Below, piece by piece: positions 1-6,453 of a stretch of DNA of 6,914 nucleotides (position 1 is the first letter of the stretch; each line of letters begins with the position of its first letter). This DNA comes from Planctomyces sp. GTDB taxonomy: Bacteria > Planctomycetota > Planctomycetia > Planctomycetales > Planctomycetaceae. The notes below the pieces were generated by a model. That model was not told the origin of the DNA. It was given only the letters and a program-made list of their open reading frames with translations, and ran no database searches. The translations under genes and the position numbers were made by a program. The stretch is taken from NCBI GenBank assembly GCA_005809115.1, contig SYLK01000455.1, positions 1 to 6,914 of the forward strand, in the 5' to 3' direction.

Positions 1-18
1 TACGACATCGTGGTGTTC

Positions 19-1440
19 TCAGGCGAGCAGATCGCTGACGACTTCCCCGTAGATGTCGGTCAGTCGGAAATCGCGACCGGCGTAACGGTGCGTCAGCCGC
101 TTGTGATCGATACCCAGCTGATGCAGAATTGTGGCGTGCAGATCGTGGATGTGGACCTTGTTTTCGACGGCATAGTAGCCGTAGTCATCCGTACTGCCGT
201 ATGACAGCCCCGGCCGAAATCCTCCTCCCGCCAGCCACATGGTATATCCCTGGGGATTGTGGTCTCGCCCATCGCCACCCTGAGCGACCGGCGTGCGGCC
301 GAATTCTCCGCCCCAGAGGACCAGAGTCGTGTCCAGCAGACCACGCGCCTTCAGATCCTGCAGCAGCGCGGCGATCGGCCTATCCACTTCGAGCGCATTT
401 CGCGTGTGATCACGGCGAAGTTCGGCGTGCTGGTCCCACTTGTAAGTGTGCGTGCACTGGACAAATCGCACTCCCTGTTCAATGAACCGCCGTGCCATCA
501 GACACTGGCGACCGAAATTGCGTGTCGGCTCCTCGTCCAGGCCGTAGGCCGCCTGCATGGTGCGGGATTCGGTCGAGATGTCCTGCAGCTCCGGTGCCGC
601 TGACTGCAGACGGAATGCCAGTTCAAAGGAATTGATCCGAGCTTCCAGGACGTCGTCCGCACCCGTTCGTGTCAGTGCCTCTCGGTTCATCTGCTGCAGG
701 AAATCCAGTTCCAGCCGCTGCAGATCACGAGGCGTGTTTTCCGAGCTGCGGATAAACGGAATCTGCGCCTGATCCGACGGGATTCCGCCGTTTCCCAGAG
801 GTGTTCCCTGGTAATCTGCCGGCAGAAACGCCGATCCCCAGGCATTGACGCCACCATGGGTCAACGTGGGACAGATCGTGATGAATCCTGGCAGGTCGCG
901 GTTCTCGGTGCCCAGGCCATACGTGATCCAGGAACCCATGCTGGGCCGCACGAACGTGTCGCTTCCGGTATGAAGTTCCAGCAGCGCTCCACCATGGCGA
1001 GAATTCGAACAGTGCATGGATCGAATGATGCAGAGGTCATCCACACAGCGCGCGACGTGCGGAAAGAGCTGACTGACCCAGGCACCGCAGGCACCGTGCT
1101 GCGAAAACCGAAATGGCGACTTCAGCAGGTTACCCGTGGCCGCCGACACGACGCGGGGCTTGTCAAACGGCAGCGGTTTTCCATGGTCCCGATCCAGCAG
1201 CGGCTTGTAGTCGAACGTGTCGACCTGAGACGGTCCGCCATGCATGAACAGGAATATGACCTGACGCGCCCGGGGAGCGAAATGCGTCCCTTTCGGCCGC
1301 AGAGGATCCGCCGACTGCGCGTCGTCGGCCAGCAGCGACGCCAGCGCCAGCCCGCCGAATCCGGCAGCACAGCGGCGCAGCAGATCCCTCCGTGAATAAC
1401 CACCCTGCGGTCCCGCCGCCACCTGCAGTCCCCGCTCCAT
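19..1440 (-). CDS. DUF1501 family protein, Tat-exported
   Basis: A 473-aa protein of the DUF1501 family (Pfam PF07394), which belongs to the alkaline phosphatase/sulfatase-like fold; no reaction is firmly established for it. A twin-arginine signal is visible: SRRDLL with R17-R18, then a hydrophobic stretch at about 25-38, so export of a folded protein by Tat is expected. The start of the mature domain has the family block HGGPSQVDTFD (67-77). Near the C-terminus are GGEFGRTP (377-384) and GRDHN (391-395), where the family's likely metal-binding and active-site residues lie. The length is normal and I see no break. The ATG at 1440 has GGAG 8 nt upstream, lying across the end of the preceding gene; only 5 bp separate the two genes, which suggests one mRNA and translational coupling. 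Family assignment is secure. Function is inferred only as an exported hydrolase-like protein working with its PSC1/DUF1549/DUF1553 partner. Confidence 0.95.
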   Translation of the reverse strand: MERGLQVAAGPQGGYSRRDLLRRCAAGFGGLALASLLADDAQSADPLRPKGTHFAPRARQVIFLFMHGGPSQVDTFDYKPLLDRDHGKPLPFDKPRVVSAATGNLLKSPFRFSQHGACGAWVSQLFPHVARCVDDLCIIRSMHCSNSRHGGALLELHTGSDTFVRPSMGSWITYGLGTENRDLPGFITICPTLTHGGVNAWGSAFLPADYQGTPLGNGGIPSDQAQIPFIRSSENTPRDLQRLELDFLQQMNREALTRTGADDVLEARINSFELAFRLQSAAPELQDISTESRTMQAAYGLDEEPTRNFGRQCLMARRFIEQGVRFVQCTHTYKWDQHAELRRDHTRNALEVDRPIAALLQDLKARGLLDTTLVLWGGEFGRTPVAQGGDGRDHNPQGYTMWLAGGGFRPGLSYGSTDDYGYYAVENKVHIHDLHATILHQLGIDHKRLTHRYAGRDFRLTDIYGEVVSDLLA

Positions 1441-1445
1441 AACCG

Positions 1446-4016
1446 TTACTCCACAAACAGAAATTCATTGGCCGAAACCAGCGCGCGGCAGTAACTTTGC
1501 CACGCCCTCGTGCGCACTTCCGGCCCTGCTGCCACGGAAGTCGCGCCCCCGTCGGTGCCCGCCTCGGCATCGCGCGCAATCCTCCGGCCATAGTCGGCAA
1601 GATACGCCAGCGCCTGTTCGGTCTCATGGCCGAGCGGTTCCCGTCCATACGCCACAAGACATGCTGTCCGTACTCGCGCGGCATCATCGGGGCATTCTGC
1701 GAGCAGTTTCCGGGCCAGGGCAAGCGTCTGCTGTGCCACAACCTCGCTGTTCATCATGAACAAGGCCTGGGGGGCGACAGTTGTCGTCTGACGCAGACCG
1801 GACTGAGACGTGGGATCGGCAAAATCGAAGGCCTGAAACACGTCGTACAGTGCGCTCCGCACAACCGGCACATAGACGGACCGCCGATTTGTCCGATACA
1901 CGTCCGGATTCACACTGGTCGTGCTGGTCACGTAGGCCCGGTTTTCTGTCGTGAGCAGCGTTCCGCCCATGCCGCGATCCAGCGTTCCGCCCACCGCGAG
2001 CAGTGCGTCCCGCAGCTCCTCAGCGTCCAGTCGTCTCCGGGGAAACTTCCACCATAACCGATTCTCCGGATCCGTCGTGGTTGCGGGCTCCGGTGAGTTG
2101 CCGCTCATGCGGTATGTCGCGGACAGCATCATCAGCCGGTGGAGCGACTTGACGGACCAGCCCGTCCGCACAAACTCTCCGGCCAGCCAGTCCAGAAGTT
2201 CCGGATGCGTGGGCCGTTCGCCCAGCAATCCGAAATTGTCCGGCGATCGCACAATCGCAGCCACGAAGTGCCACTGCCACACCCGGTTGACAAAGACGCG
2301 CGCGGTCAGCGGATGAGCCGGATCGGTCAGCCAGTCGGCGAGTTCCCGGCGTCCGCTGCCGGCGACCTGCAGGGGCGTTACCTGACCCGCGGTGAAGATG
2401 CGGGGAATCCGCCGTGGCACGATGGTTCCCAGAGTCAGGTGGCTGCCGCGGATGTGGATCCGCAGGTCCTCAGATTTCTCGTCGGATACTGCCATGACGT
2501 CGGCCGGAGCGTGCAGTTCAGCCCTGCGTGCCGCCACGTCCGCGCGAAGTGCCCTGAGGTTCTCGCGGACTTCGGCGGAAAACCGGGACTCCGTGTCACC
2601 GTCAGCCGGCGAAGGCTCGCGTCCGGCGTCAGAGCCGGCCGACGGCTGGCCGGCGAGTTCCCGTCGCACCCGTTCGCCTTCCGCTGTCACGAGCGCCATG
2701 ATCTCGGCCTCCCGTGTCGCGATCTGTTCCTGCTCCGCACGCTGCGCCGCCAGCGCAGCATCGGTCAGCAGCGGCAGCTCCTGCCAGCGGGCGACGACCT
2801 GAAAATTCTCCATCGTGCGGGTACTCTTGAAAATCCCCGCCAGGCCGTAGTAATCGGCCGTCGTGATCGGGTCAAATTTGTGATCGTGGCACCGCGCGCA
2901 GCCCAGCGTCAGGCCCAGGAATGTGCGGCCCAGAGTGTCGACCTGTTCGTCAATGATGTCCATCTGCATCTTCATCGGATCATCTTCGGCCAGCATCTTG
3001 GCTCCCAGAGAAAGAAACCCGGTCCCTGTCAGCTGTTCCAGTCGCCGTGAATCGTTCCGATCGGGGGTCAGCAGATCTCCGGCGATCTGTTCCCGCACAA
3101 ACTGGTCATACGGTTTGTCCTGGTTGAATGCCGCAATGACGTAGTCACGGTAGCGCCAGGCATTGGCATACGCCAGGTTTTCATCCAGCCCGTTGGAATC
3201 GGCGTAGCGTGCCACGTCCAGCCAGTGCCGTCCCCATTTTTCACCGTAATGCGCAGATTCCAGCAGCCGCTCGACCACCCGCGCAAACGCTTCCGGCGAA
3301 TCATCGGCCAGAAATGCGGCGACCTCCTCGGGTGTCGGCGGCAGACCGATCAGGTCAAAAGTCGCCCGCCGCAGCAGCAATCGCTTCTCCACGGGCGGAG
3401 CCGGTTCCAGACCCGCCTCGCGAAGTCTGAGGAAGATAAACCGATCAATCGGACCAGTGCTCCAGTGGTCGTCTGCTGCCGACGGCACCTCAGGCTGCTC
3501 TGGCGGCCGAAAGGCCCAGAAGGATTTCGCTTCCGCTGACAGTTCCGGCTCCGCGCCGGCCGCGGCTTTTGGCCCACTGGCGGTTCGTGACGGGTTCGCC
3601 GGCAGCTCGGCACCCGGCCAGGGACTGCCCAGTTCCACCCATCGGACCAGGTCCCCGACCTCGGCCGAACTCAGTTTTGCCCGGGGCGGCATCTTCAGCA
3701 GCTCACCGTGCATCACGGCACTGATCAGCAGACTTTCAGACGGCTTGCCCGGGACGATGGCCGGGCCTCGCGTACCACCTTCCAGCAGCCCCGCCAGTGA
3801 ATCCAGATTCAGCTGCGACTCACGATTGTCTCCCGCATGGCACGCATGACAATGTTCCACCAGCAACGGCCGAATTCTTGATTCAAAGAATTCCGCGGCC
3901 GCCGTATCAACCGGGGCATCGCCCTGCACACTGCCGGCGACTGCCACGACCGGAATGAGCCAGTGCATCAGCGTGACCAGCGCCAGAAATCCCGTGTCAC
4001 CGACTCGCCGTGTCAT
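1446..4016 (-). CDS. Planctomycete-type cytochrome c protein with PSC1, DUF1549 (PSCyt2) and DUF1553 (PSD1) domains
   Basis: An 856-aa exported protein. The N-terminus is basic, then hydrophobic (about 10-27, ending VAVAGS), like a Sec signal peptide. The PSC1 domain (about 40-120) contains CHACH (C56, C59, H60), a covalent haem site, and KMPP (108-111), whose M109 could be the second haem ligand. DUF1549 spans roughly 185-400 and ends with a second CxxCH, CARCHDHKFDP (373-383). A charged, coiled-coil-prone linker rich in Ala, Glu and Arg follows (about 420-510). DUF1553 fills the C-terminal part (about 545-800) and includes FVNRVWQWHF (575-584) and PDNFG. Such proteins are typical of planctomycetes and usually sit beside DUF1501 genes, as here; a redox role at the cell surface is inferred, not shown. 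The ATG at 4016 has only a weak GAG 8 nt upstream; Met17 is a less likely start because it would remove part of the signal peptide. First gene of the operon. Confidence 0.95.
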   Translation of the reverse strand: MTRRVGDTGFLALVTLMHWLIPVVAVAGSVQGDAPVDTAAAEFFESRIRPLLVEHCHACHAGDNRESQLNLDSLAGLLEGGTRGPAIVPGKPSESLLISAVMHGELLKMPPRAKLSSAEVGDLVRWVELGSPWPGAELPANPSRTASGPKAAAGAEPELSAEAKSFWAFRPPEQPEVPSAADDHWSTGPIDRFIFLRLREAGLEPAPPVEKRLLLRRATFDLIGLPPTPEEVAAFLADDSPEAFARVVERLLESAHYGEKWGRHWLDVARYADSNGLDENLAYANAWRYRDYVIAAFNQDKPYDQFVREQIAGDLLTPDRNDSRRLEQLTGTGFLSLGAKMLAEDDPMKMQMDIIDEQVDTLGRTFLGLTLGCARCHDHKFDPITTADYYGLAGIFKSTRTMENFQVVARWQELPLLTDAALAAQRAEQEQIATREAEIMALVTAEGERVRRELAGQPSAGSDAGREPSPADGDTESRFSAEVRENLRALRADVAARRAELHAPADVMAVSDEKSEDLRIHIRGSHLTLGTIVPRRIPRIFTAGQVTPLQVAGSGRRELADWLTDPAHPLTARVFVNRVWQWHFVAAIVRSPDNFGLLGERPTHPELLDWLAGEFVRTGWSVKSLHRLMMLSATYRMSGNSPEPATTTDPENRLWWKFPRRRLDAEELRDALLAVGGTLDRGMGGTLLTTENRAYVTSTTSVNPDVYRTNRRSVYVPVVRSALYDVFQAFDFADPTSQSGLRQTTTVAPQALFMMNSEVVAQQTLALARKLLAECPDDAARVRTACLVAYGREPLGHETEQALAYLADYGRRIARDAEAGTDGGATSVAAGPEVRTRAWQSYCRALVSANEFLFVE
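1449..1452 (-). promoter_or_regulatory. Ribosome binding site for the DUF1501 gene
   Basis: GGAG on the minus strand ends 8 nt before the ATG at 1440 and lies in the last codons of the upstream gene. This spacing supports the chosen start and coupled translation. Confidence 0.6.
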
Positions 4017-4024
4017 CCTGTTTT

Positions 4025-4038
4025 CTCAATCAGTTGAG
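4025..4038 (-). promoter_or_regulatory. Small hairpin covering the possible ribosome binding site of the cytochrome gene
   Basis: CTCAA and TTGAG pair perfectly around a 4-nt loop. In the minus-strand transcript the 3' arm UUGAG contains the only SD-like GAG before the ATG at 4016. The stem is just 5 bp and AU-containing, so it is weak. It overlaps a copy of the AATCAGTTGA core found in the large inverted repeats. A regulatory role is speculation. Confidence 0.25.
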
Positions 4039-4115
4039 CCCGCCTGTGGGGCGGTGGCATTGACGTCAGCAGGTTGTCGCCGTCCGACTGCTCTGACCCG
4101 CCCCCCTGCCCCGCG

Positions 4116-4146
4116 TCAGGACCGGCCAAAAAATCAGTTGAACAAA
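4116..4146 (+). repeat. Left arm of 31-bp inverted repeat
   Basis: Starts TCAGGACC and contains GCCAAAAAATCAGTTGAAC. It matches the reverse complement of 4329-4359 at 30 of 31 positions; the inner 22 positions are identical. Confidence 0.9.
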
Positions 4147-4150
4147 TTTT

Positions 4151-4182
4151 CTGGTCAGGGAAGCGCAGCGCCCCCTGACCGG
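4151..4182. repeat. GC-rich hairpin inside the inverted-repeat element
   Basis: GGTCAGGG (4153-4160) is perfectly complementary to CCCTGACC (4173-4180). One G-T wobble and one further C-G pair extend the stem to 10 bp around a 12-nt loop. No U-tract follows on either side, so it is not a standard intrinsic terminator. Confidence 0.6.
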
Positions 4183-4328
4183 AATCACGCTGGTGTGTGA
4201 CAGCGGCTGGACCTCAATGTTTCGTTGTGACCGTAAAATTGCGGCATGAAATCATCGGCCAGCTGATGAACTGATCCAGCGAATCCGCATTCGAGGTGCA
4301 GGGTTCCTGCGGCCGAAGTTTTCATGAG

Positions 4329-4359
4329 TTTGTTCAACTGATTTTTTGGCAGGTCCTGA
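4329..4359 (-). repeat. Right arm of 31-bp inverted repeat
   Basis: Starts TTTGTTCAACTGATTTTTTG and ends GGTCCTGA. It is the reverse complement of 4116-4146 apart from the base at 4351. The 182-nt spacing would allow a long cruciform or RNA stem. Confidence 0.9.
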
Positions 4360-4466
4360 GTGTCTGCACCGGCCATCGCTCGGCTTCGATCACCTGACCA
4401 TGCTTTCCGTCACGTCCGACGGGAAATTCAGCTTATCGCAGGCAACAGCGGATCACAAGAGGTGAC

Positions 4467-4471
4467 AGGAG
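4467..4471 (+). promoter_or_regulatory. AGGAG, possible ribosome binding site for the upstream transporter start
   Basis: AGGAG ends 13 nt before the ATG at 4485. That is longer than the usual spacing but is the best SD-like match near either candidate transporter start. The ATG at 4635 has none. Confidence 0.35.
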
Positions 4472-4634
4472 AACTCTCGACAATATGATCGGAACGCCGT
4501 ACAACGCCGGGCAGTCACTGCTTCGGCGTGGATTCACTGACGAAACCACATCGGCGGGAGGGACGGCTGCGACAACGCCGACGGCATCGGGGCCGTGGTA
4601 CCGGATCCATTTCGCAGAATGGCACGATGCACCT

Positions 4635-6017
4635 ATGTCTTCCGAACCCACTGCCCCTCCCGACCCGTACAGGTCACTGCCGCCGCGGTCGCCTGGAACC
4701 GTCCCGCCTGGCACACCGCTGCAGCCTGCGGGCGAGGTCCGCGCCCGTCAGACGACGGCGATCGCGGCGATGTACGCTGGCTACGCGATGTTCATGGCCC
4801 TGAGAACCGTCCCGGCAGTCGCCGGCGTATCCATTCGGAACGACCCGACACTGGGGATTGATCTCGAAGACTGGGGGAAAGTCATCGCGATGGGGGCAGG
4901 CGGAACGGTCTGCGGAAAACTGTTGTGCGGCTGGGCGGCCGATCGATTCGGTGGCCGGCTGACGTTTGCTGCGGGACTGCTGGCTGCCTCACTGTCAATC
5001 GGCGGCTTTGCCTTGTCAGCCTCGCTTCCAATGTTTCAGGCGGCTTTCTTCATGACTCTGCTGGCGAAGTCCGCGGGGTGGCCGGCGATCGCCAGACTGA
5101 TGATCAACTGGATTCCGCCGGGCCGTTATGGCCAGACCTGGGGAGTTCTGTCGACAAGTTCCCGGGTGGGCACCATGACCGCCACACTGGTTCTGGGCGG
5201 GCTGCTGGCCTGGATCTCGTGGCGGAGCATGCTTTGGATCACGAGCAGCGCGGGTCTCGTGGTGGTGGTGGTGTTCGCGCTGCTGCTGCGGGAAGCACCT
5301 CCCGGGCGCCCGACTGCCGACGAAGAGAATCCCCGATCTCCTCATTCCTCCATCAGCTCCCACCATCCGCTGACCGGGCTGACACTGGCGCAGGCCTGTC
5401 TGCAGTTCGCAGCCAGTTTCCGGTTCTGGCTGATCGTCGGCAGCATGATGGGACTGACAATCCTGTGGGATTTTCTGCTGATGGCGCCGATGTTTCTGCA
5501 GGATACGCTCAGCCTCACCGACACAGCCGCTTCCATGGCAGTAACAGCCATTCCGCTGGGCAGCATGGTCTCGGTACTGGTCGGGGGGTTCGTGTTCGAT
5601 CGAAATTCCCGTGACAGGATGGCAGTGGCGATGGGCGGACTGCTCCTGATGGCCACATGCTGTCTGGCGGCACTGCAGGCGATGTCAGCGTGGCACCTGA
5701 CCAGTACAGCAGCCACCATGGTCGCACTGGGGCTGCTGTTTCTGTTCGGTTTCTGCCTGTCCCCGTGTTACTACATCCCGATGAGTGTGTTCTCCATCGA
5801 ATTCGGCGGGCCTCATGCAGGCTTCCTGAACGGACTGCTGGACGCGATCGCGTTTGTGGCCACGGCGGGGTTCTACTACTATGGTGGTGGCGTTGCGGAA
5901 CGCAGCTGGACCGATTTTCTGACGCTGCTGGTTGTCGTCGCCGTCTGGTCTCTTCTGCTGACCGTCGGATTTCTGTGCGCTGAGCCCCGGAAGGCGAGGC
6001 ACTCGCACCCGGGCTGA
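4635..6017 (+). CDS. MFS transporter, organophosphate:phosphate antiporter-like (GlpT/UhpT branch)
   Basis: A 460-aa inner-membrane transporter with about 12 hydrophobic segments in two halves, split by a hydrophilic loop near 219-262. The loop between TM2 and TM3 has the MFS motif G99-x3-D103-R104 with R108. TM1 reads YAMFMALRTVPAVAG with R57, matching the position of the phosphate-binding Arg45 of E. coli GlpT, and GWPAIARLMINW (148-159) resembles the TM4/5 signature of that branch. In TM7 (about 266-290, around LWDFLLMAP), the place of GlpT Arg269 appears to be Leu277, so the substrate may not be an organophosphate. Start choice: an in-frame ATG at 4485 would add 50 residues and has AGGAG 13 nt upstream. 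I prefer 4635 because residues from there (MSSEPTAPPDPYRS) look like a usual proline-rich planctomycete N-terminus, while the extension looks non-coding; no SD precedes 4635. Substrate unknown. Confidence 0.88.
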   Translation: MSSEPTAPPDPYRSLPPRSPGTVPPGTPLQPAGEVRARQTTAIAAMYAGYAMFMALRTVPAVAGVSIRNDPTLGIDLEDWGKVIAMGAGGTVCGKLLCGWAADRFGGRLTFAAGLLAASLSIGGFALSASLPMFQAAFFMTLLAKSAGWPAIARLMINWIPPGRYGQTWGVLSTSSRVGTMTATLVLGGLLAWISWRSMLWITSSAGLVVVVVFALLLREAPPGRPTADEENPRSPHSSISSHHPLTGLTLAQACLQFAASFRFWLIVGSMMGLTILWDFLLMAPMFLQDTLSLTDTAASMAVTAIPLGSMVSVLVGGFVFDRNSRDRMAVAMGGLLLMATCCLAALQAMSAWHLTSTAATMVALGLLFLFGFCLSPCYYIPMSVFSIEFGGPHAGFLNGLLDAIAFVATAGFYYYGGGVAERSWTDFLTLLVVVAVWSLLLTVGFLCAEPRKARHSHPG

Positions 6018-6069
6018 AACAGATTCAATGGACAGCACAGCGTCCTGCCTGACGGGGAAAACGAATCAA

Positions 6070-6453
6070 ATGCACCAGACATCAGAGCTCGAACAACTTC
6101 GCCTGGCAATCCACGGGGTCAAGGCGCCTTTTTTTGTCGCGGGGAAGTATGTTCCCGATGAGTCCGGTCACCTTGAGATTCAGGGGCGGTACGGCGCTTG
6201 TCGTGGAGCGAATCCAGGAACCCATCACGCAGGTCCTGAAACTGCAGCCATTGATCGATCGTTCTTCCGGCGCGGCGAGTTGACCTTGACTCATCGCGGT
6301 GTCGTGCAGCAATTTGACTGGGGTAAGGACATCGAGAAGCAGCGACAGGCGACGCAGCTCCATTCGTGCGGGTTTTTCGGTGATGTGGATCATCAGATCG
6401 AGAGAGTCGCCTCCGGGGCGCGAGTGACACTGACATACCTGCTTCGAAGAGAT
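6070..6453 (+). pseudogene. Decayed 2-oxoglutarate/Fe(II) oxygenase gene
   Basis: Three pieces resemble the large 2OG-Fe(II) oxygenases found in planctomycetes and myxobacteria. Piece 1 (6070-6180, frame 1) starts at ATG with GGGGAAA about 9 nt upstream and includes PFFVAGKYVPDESGHLEI. Piece 2 (about 6182-6259, frame 2) reads TALVVERIQEPITQVLKLQP, then meets TGA at 6281. Piece 3 (about 6257-6453, frame 1) reads GELTLTHRGVVQQFDW, then GFFGDVDHQIERVASGARVTLTY. That is the C-terminal half of the double-stranded beta-helix, with the distal iron-ligand His (in VDHQIE) and the 2OG-binding Arg (in GARVTLTY). The stretch that normally holds HxD, between pieces 2 and 3, is missing, and more is missing between pieces 1 and 2. 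Frame 1 stays open from 6028 to 6690, so a nonsense-like polypeptide could be made, but it could not be an active oxygenase. It lies 52 bp after the transporter. The family is recalled from motifs, not searched. Confidence 0.65.

Larger units (their letters stand above)
4116..4359. mobile_element. Possible MITE-like non-autonomous element bounded by 31-bp inverted repeats
   Basis: A 244-bp segment is bounded by two 31-nt arms that are reverse complements with one mismatch (position 4124 against 4351). The interior (182 bp) has no credible coding content and no transposase. Size, non-coding interior and terminal inverted repeats are what a MITE shows. Against this, I find no clear target-site duplication in the immediate flanks, and I cannot test for other genomic copies. 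The alternative is a regulatory or structural element native to this divergent promoter region. Confidence 0.4.
4017..4484. other. Divergent intergenic region between the cytochrome/DUF1501 operon and the MFS transporter
   Basis: About 470 bp (620 bp if the transporter starts at 4635) separate two units transcribed away from each other, so promoters for both should lie here. I could not identify convincing -35/-10 pairs. What is visible: a small hairpin next to the cytochrome gene start (4025-4038), an 8-bp palindrome TGACGTCA (4061-4068), a pair of 31-bp inverted arms (4116-4146 and 4329-4359) and a GC-rich hairpin between them (4151-4182). Short open frames through this region look non-coding. 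The stretch 4360-4484 shows nothing clear apart from AGGAG at 4467-4471. Confidence 0.7.

Noticed and set aside
2139..3050. Long plus-strand open frame of 303 codons opposite the cytochrome gene
   Set aside because: It is an antisense shadow of a well-supported gene; its peptide is Arg-, Gln- and His-rich with no motif.
4040..4054. CCGCC/GGCGG hairpin upstream of the cytochrome gene as a terminator
   Set aside because: It has a 5-bp stem with no following T-tract, and it lies upstream of the gene, not at an operon end.
4061..4068. Palindrome TGACGTCA as an operator
   Set aside because: An isolated 8-bp palindrome is common by chance, and no second site or known bacterial regulator match supports it.
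3955..4200. 81-codon plus-strand open frame entering the left inverted arm
   Set aside because: Its first part is antisense to the signal-peptide end of the cytochrome gene and the rest reads the repeat; no coding evidence.
4028..4343. CRISPR-like array from the repeated 10-mer
   Set aside because: Only three copies, in mixed orientation with unequal spacing of about 100 and 200 bp.
4185..4376. 63-codon minus-strand open frame across the right inverted arm
   Set aside because: It has no recognisable motif or ribosome binding site, and part of it simply reads the repeat (PKNQLNK appears from both arms).
4400..4465. A 21-codon frame (MLSVTSDGKFSLSQ...) ending near the AGGAG, as a leader peptide
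   Set aside because: No ribosome binding site precedes it and no attenuator-like structure follows; a frame this short is expected by chance.
5259..5277. GTG-repeat tract in the transporter gene as a functional microsatellite
   Set aside because: It encodes consecutive valines in a membrane segment, which explains it adequately.
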